This document shows, piece by piece, positions 60,483-64,000 of a DNA stretch of 64,000 nucleotides (the stretch's first letter is position 1; each line of letters starts with the position of its first letter). The notes beneath the pieces are model-generated. The model saw nothing but the letters and a program-made list of their open reading frames with translations. It was not told where the DNA came from and ran no database searches. The translations under genes and the position numbers were made by a program. Origin of the DNA: Hyphomicrobium sp. MC1 (GTDB lineage Bacteria > Pseudomonadota > Alphaproteobacteria > Rhizobiales > Hyphomicrobiaceae); NCBI RefSeq assembly GCF_000253295.1, contig NC_015717.1, positions 806,001 through 870,000 of the forward strand, read 5' to 3'.

Positions 60483-62129
60483 ATGGCAGCTAAAGACGTC
60501 AAGTTTGCCCAAGACGCCCGCGAGCGCATGCTGCGTGGTGTCGACATTCTTGCCAACGCCGTGAAAGTCACGCTCGGCCCGAAGGGTCGCAACGTCGTTA
60601 TCGAGAAGTCGTTCGGCGCACCGCGCATCACCAAGGACGGTGTGACGGTCGCGAAGGAAATCGAGCTCGAAGACAAGTTCGAGAATATGGGCGCGCAGAT
60701 GCTCAAAGAGGTCGCCTCGAAGACGGCCGACCTCGCCGGTGACGGCACGACGACGGCAACGGTTCTTGCCCAGGCTATCGTTCGCGAAGGCGCGAAGTCG
60801 GTTGCTGCCGGCTCGAACCCGATGGACCTGAAGCGCGGTATCGACCTCGCCGTTCAGGCCATCGTCGAAGACCTCAAGACCAACTCGAAGAAGGTCGCGA
60901 AGGATCAGATCGCTCAGGTCGGCACGATCTCGGCGAACGGCGACGAAATCGTCGGCAAGAAGATTGCCGAAGCGATGGACAAGGTCGGTTCGGAAGGCGT
61001 CATCACGGTCGAAGAATCCAAGACGCTCGATTTCGAACTCGATGTCGTCGAAGGCATGCAGTTCGATCGTGGTTACCTGTCGCCGTACTTCATTACCAAC
61101 GCCGACAAGATGATCGCGGAGCTTGAGAACCCCTACATTCTCATCCACGAGAAGAAGCTTTCGGGTCTCCAGGCGATGCTTCCGGTTCTCGAAGCCGTCG
61201 TCCAGTCGGGCAAGCCGCTCCTCATCATCGCTGAAGACGTCGAAGGCGAAGCTCTCGCGACGCTCGTCGTCAACAAGCTGCGTGGCGGCCTCAAGGTTGC
61301 TGCCGTCAAGGCTCCGGGCTTCGGCGATCGCCGCAAGGCCATGCTGGAAGACATTGCAGTCCTGACGGGCGGTACGGTGATCTCGGAAGATCTCGGCATC
61401 AAGCTCGAGACGGTTACGCTGCAGATGCTCGGCCGCTCCAAGAAGGTGACGATCGACAAGGAAAACACGACGATCGTCGATGGTTCGGGCAAGAAGGCCG
61501 ACATCGAAGCGCGCGTGAAGCAGATCAAGGCGCAGATCGAGGAAACGTCCTCGGACTACGACCGTGAGAAGCTCCAGGAGCGTCTTGCCAAGCTCGCTGG
61601 CGGCGTTGCCGTCATCAAGGTTGGCGGCGCGACGGAAGTCGAAGTTAAAGAGCGCAAGGACCGCGTCGACGACGCTCTGCACGCAACGCGCGCAGCCGTC
61701 GAAGAGGGCATCGTCCCGGGCGGCGGCGTTGCGCTTCTCCGCGCTGCGAAGGCTCTCGACTCGCTGAAGCCTGAGAACGACGACCAGAAGGTCGGCATCA
61801 ACATCGTCCGCAAGGCGCTGCAGGCTCCGGCTCGCCAGATCTCGACCAACGCCGGTGAAGACGGTTCGGTGATCGTCGGCAAGATCCTCGAGAACTCGAA
61901 GTACGCTTACGGGTACAACGCTCAGTCACACGAGTACGGCGATCTGTACTCGCAGGGCGTCATCGACCCGACGAAGGTCGTGCGTTGCGCGCTGCAGGAT
62001 GCCGCTTCGGTTTCGGGCCTGCTGATCACGACGGAAGCCATGATCGCCGACGTGCCGAAGAAGGACGCTGGACACTCGCACGGCGCTCCCGGCGGCGGCA
62101 TGGGCGGCATGGGCGGAATGGACTTCTAA
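60483..62129 (+). CDS. groL: Chaperonin GroEL
   Basis: ATP-driven folding chamber of 60-kDa subunits. The 548-residue protein has the nucleotide site 'VTLGPKGRNVV' and 'GDGTTTATVLAQAI', and the C-terminal Gly-Gly-Met repeat ('GGMGGMGGMDF'). TTAGGAG precedes ATG 60483; the frame opens at 60474. Co-transcribed with groS under CIRCE control. The Gly-Gly-Met tail marks it as a main, foldase-type copy rather than a divergent paralogue. Confidence 0.98.
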   Translation: MAAKDVKFAQDARERMLRGVDILANAVKVTLGPKGRNVVIEKSFGAPRITKDGVTVAKEIELEDKFENMGAQMLKEVASKTADLAGDGTTTATVLAQAIVREGAKSVAAGSNPMDLKRGIDLAVQAIVEDLKTNSKKVAKDQIAQVGTISANGDEIVGKKIAEAMDKVGSEGVITVEESKTLDFELDVVEGMQFDRGYLSPYFITNADKMIAELENPYILIHEKKLSGLQAMLPVLEAVVQSGKPLLIIAEDVEGEALATLVVNKLRGGLKVAAVKAPGFGDRRKAMLEDIAVLTGGTVISEDLGIKLETVTLQMLGRSKKVTIDKENTTIVDGSGKKADIEARVKQIKAQIEETSSDYDREKLQERLAKLAGGVAVIKVGGATEVEVKERKDRVDDALHATRAAVEEGIVPGGGVALLRAAKALDSLKPENDDQKVGINIVRKALQAPARQISTNAGEDGSVIVGKILENSKYAYGYNAQSHEYGDLYSQGVIDPTKVVRCALQDAASVSGLLITTEAMIADVPKKDAGHSHGAPGGGMGGMGGMDF

Positions 62130-62202
62130 GGAAGTTTTCGCTGGCGCCTTCCGACTCCGCTTCGCGGAGCCGGCCGGAAGGCGCTATCGTTCCACGAAAA
62201 TC

Positions 62203-62230
62203 AAAAGCCCCGCAGTGATGCGGGGCTTTT
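62203..62230 (+). terminator. Intrinsic terminator after groL
   Basis: AAAAGCCCCGC (62203-62213) and GCGGGGCTTTT (62220-62230) form the stem, followed by T residues. A second, larger imperfect palindrome at about 62143-62185 (GCGCCTTCCG...CGGAAGGCGC) lies between groL and this terminator. Confidence 0.85.
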
Positions 62231-62260
62231 TTGTGCGTCGAGAGCTTGAAAGGGGTTCGT

Positions 62261-64000
62261 TCAATTCGTTGAGAAGTGGCTCGCGAACCAATTTCCAAGC
62301 GAAGCAGACGAAAATTTTTCGAGGCCGTCATATGTTCCGATTACATGGCGTGCGTTCAAAATTTCCTCGGCTAGTTGCTCCGGAGGAATTTCACGATCGA
62401 CGGCAATCGTGTGATCCGCCAGTGCTGGGTCGATGAGGTTTGTCGATGCAATTGGCTTCTTGCCAACACCGACGAGCTGGGCGAGGACACCCGAGCTTTC
62501 GCCATATTGGATCATGCGCAACTGAACAGCCACATCGACCGCCTTCATCCAACGATGCAATTCGGCGTCGTTCGGAGAGTCAACGATCTCGACGATGTTG
62601 CGATCTTCCGGGCTGATGCAGTTGCACGCATATTCGTTAGCGCGCCAGCCCACGATCGCAAGCCGCGCAGGCCGAGATCTATTTATTTCTCGAACGGCAG
62701 CAATGACGCGGTCCGTGCCTTTAATGTTATCTGGAATGCCAAACGTGCCGATGATCAGTTCATCTCGTCTGCGCGAGAACGGCGGGATGGCGTTAGCCTC
62801 GATGCGATCGATTGTATGATGGGCGATATCCACGCGTACATCGAATTCGCAAGCAATATCGTATTCAATCGCCTTTTTGGCGCGCTCGGAATTCACAACG
62901 ATGTGTCTGATGCCAGCCCCGAGTATGAGCGGGCGAATTCCTCTCATGCCTACATCAGGGAACTCGTTATGGGTTCCGCAACTCTTCAGCTGCGCCAATG
63001 GATAGAACATCGAGAACAGCGTACGCATCGTCTCCAGTGATCGGCCGCAGTACCAGAACCAAATATTTTCCAATCGACCGTCGTGCAGGTAGACGGTTTT
63101 GGCGGCGCGATTACCTTTATGGTTCATGAGTGCCTGAAGTACCGGCAAATTGTGATGTGAATTACCGAGTACATAAACAGCACGGTCGTAGCGCTCGGCC
63201 TCATCGAGATCGTCGAACGCGCAGATCGGCCATAACGAAACCTGACGGCCCGCTATCTTCTGTGTCTCGCGTTCACGCAGAGACAAATCTTGCGGAGACG
63301 CCACATCCGTGAACAGGTCAAATAGGTCGGCGTCGCCAAAGACCTTCGCTGAATTCGTTGCAATTCCGCTTCGATCGGGTGGGGTGCAGCTGAATACAGC
63401 AACACGTCGGCTTTTCGATCTCTTGAGTTGTCGATCTGTGACGCGGATACGGAGCAACGTCTCGATCATGGTGCTCGCAGCGCGCGTCCAATTCACTTTA
63501 GAAAGTAATTCCTGTCCTGCGGCGATCGAACGGCTTCTCTCGTTTTCGTCATGGAGAAGAAGGTCGAGGGCCTTGGCTATGGACCGGGGATCGCGTGGAT
63601 CGAACTGGTGCTCGGGCGGAACGAGTTCCGCCGTAGAGCTTACGTTCGATGCTGCGCAAGGAACACCCGCGGCCAAGCTCTCGAGGATTGGCAATCCGAG
63701 GCCTTCATATAACGAAGGAAATACGGTCATGCGGGCAGATTTTACAAGTCTGACGAGATCGTGCTCATCGACAAACCCCGTCATCGAGACGTCGGTCGGC
63801 GGCAAGAGAAGATCTTCGATCAATTTATCAAGTCGGGAGCGTGAGGGTTCGTGAATATTTCCGATGATAATGAGCTTTGCTCGAGACTCTGGTCTTATTT
63901 TCTTGAATGCAGCGAAGCCCGCAATCGCGCCATCGAGGTTTTTGCGGTATTCGTCGCCGCCGACATAAACAACGTTCTCAGTCGGCGGATAGCAATGCGC
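62261..64000 (-). CDS. Multidomain glycosyltransferase, 5' end outside window
   Basis: Transfers sugars to cell-envelope or polysaccharide acceptors. The frame is open to the right edge (580 visible residues). The first visible part is a GT4 (GT-B) C-terminal half: 'VYVGGDEYRKNLDGAIAGF', then 'SARMTVFPSLYEGLGLPILE' with the E-x7-E sugar-nucleotide motif. After 'IETLLRIRV' a new GT-B unit begins ('RRVAVFSCTPPDRSGIATNS'), ending with a second GT4-like half ('LIIGTFGIPDNIKGTDRVIA', 'QYGESSGVLAQLVG'). So at least two GT units lie in tandem. It is convergent with groL. Confidence 0.82.
   Translation of the reverse strand, partial: AHCYPPTENVVYVGGDEYRKNLDGAIAGFAAFKKIRPESRAKLIIIGNIHEPSRSRLDKLIEDLLLPPTDVSMTGFVDEHDLVRLVKSARMTVFPSLYEGLGLPILESLAAGVPCAASNVSSTAELVPPEHQFDPRDPRSIAKALDLLLHDENERSRSIAAGQELLSKVNWTRAASTMIETLLRIRVTDRQLKRSKSRRVAVFSCTPPDRSGIATNSAKVFGDADLFDLFTDVASPQDLSLRERETQKIAGRQVSLWPICAFDDLDEAERYDRAVYVLGNSHHNLPVLQALMNHKGNRAAKTVYLHDGRLENIWFWYCGRSLETMRTLFSMFYPLAQLKSCGTHNEFPDVGMRGIRPLILGAGIRHIVVNSERAKKAIEYDIACEFDVRVDIAHHTIDRIEANAIPPFSRRRDELIIGTFGIPDNIKGTDRVIAAVREINRSRPARLAIVGWRANEYACNCISPEDRNIVEIVDSPNDAELHRWMKAVDVAVQLRMIQYGESSGVLAQLVGVGKKPIASTNLIDPALADHTIAVDREIPPEQLAEEILNARHVIGTYDGLEKFSSASLGNWFASHFSTN

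Overview
The window reads as chromosome of an alphaproteobacterium of the Hyphomicrobiales, most like Hyphomicrobium. This is an inference from gene content: class I lysyl-tRNA synthetase, a two-subunit methylmalonyl-CoA mutase, HvrA-type H-NS protein, HWE-type histidine kinase, CIRCE-controlled groESL and a high G+C coding style. No database search was possible, so family names rest on motifs and overall sequence character.

Layout. 1-6.2 kb: the end of a DUF1524 protein, lysyl-tRNA synthetase, an alpha/beta hydrolase, a MepA-like murein endopeptidase, a dispersed repeat, MsrA, a membrane protein and tRNA-Ser(GGA). 6.2 to about 21.5 kb: an integrated island that starts at the 3' end of the tRNA. 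It carries a tyrosine integrase, a small HTH regulator, a tightly overlapping replication block whose initiator gene holds iteron-like repeats, an HNH nuclease fused to a P-loop domain, an orphan HK97-type prohead protease, and many small overlapping genes with two ribbon-helix-helix regulators. I saw no terminase, portal, major capsid, tail or lysis gene. It looks like a phage satellite or a strongly reduced prophage of about 15 kb. 21.5-24.3 kb: a scarred stretch with two gene remnants (alpha/beta hydrolase, cytochrome b561) around a di-haem peroxidase and a carboxymuconolactone decarboxylase-like protein.

24.3-34.5 kb: envelope and redox genes (lysozyme inhibitor, cNMP-domain flavoprotein, FMN reductase), a signalling cluster (CHASE3 kinase, single-domain receiver, receiver-HWE kinase, degenerate receiver), a run of coupled micro-genes with an unusual RNase HII, and a ROK-type kinase whose motifs are in circularly permuted order. 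34.7-45.5 kb: an autotransporter, several secreted or lipid-anchored proteins, two Spy-like LTxxQ proteins, a DEAD-box helicase, a cupredoxin and a proline iminopeptidase.

45.5-54.4 kb: the two methylmalonyl-CoA mutase subunits, both on the minus strand but separated by a ClC channel and several small membrane or secreted genes. They probably serve the ethylmalonyl-CoA or propionate route. 54.6-64 kb: a HerA-like ATPase, a patatin lipoprotein, superoxide dismutase, an H-NS-type protein, groES-groEL behind a CIRCE operator with a housekeeping-type -35 box inside it, and a multidomain glycosyltransferase running off the right edge.
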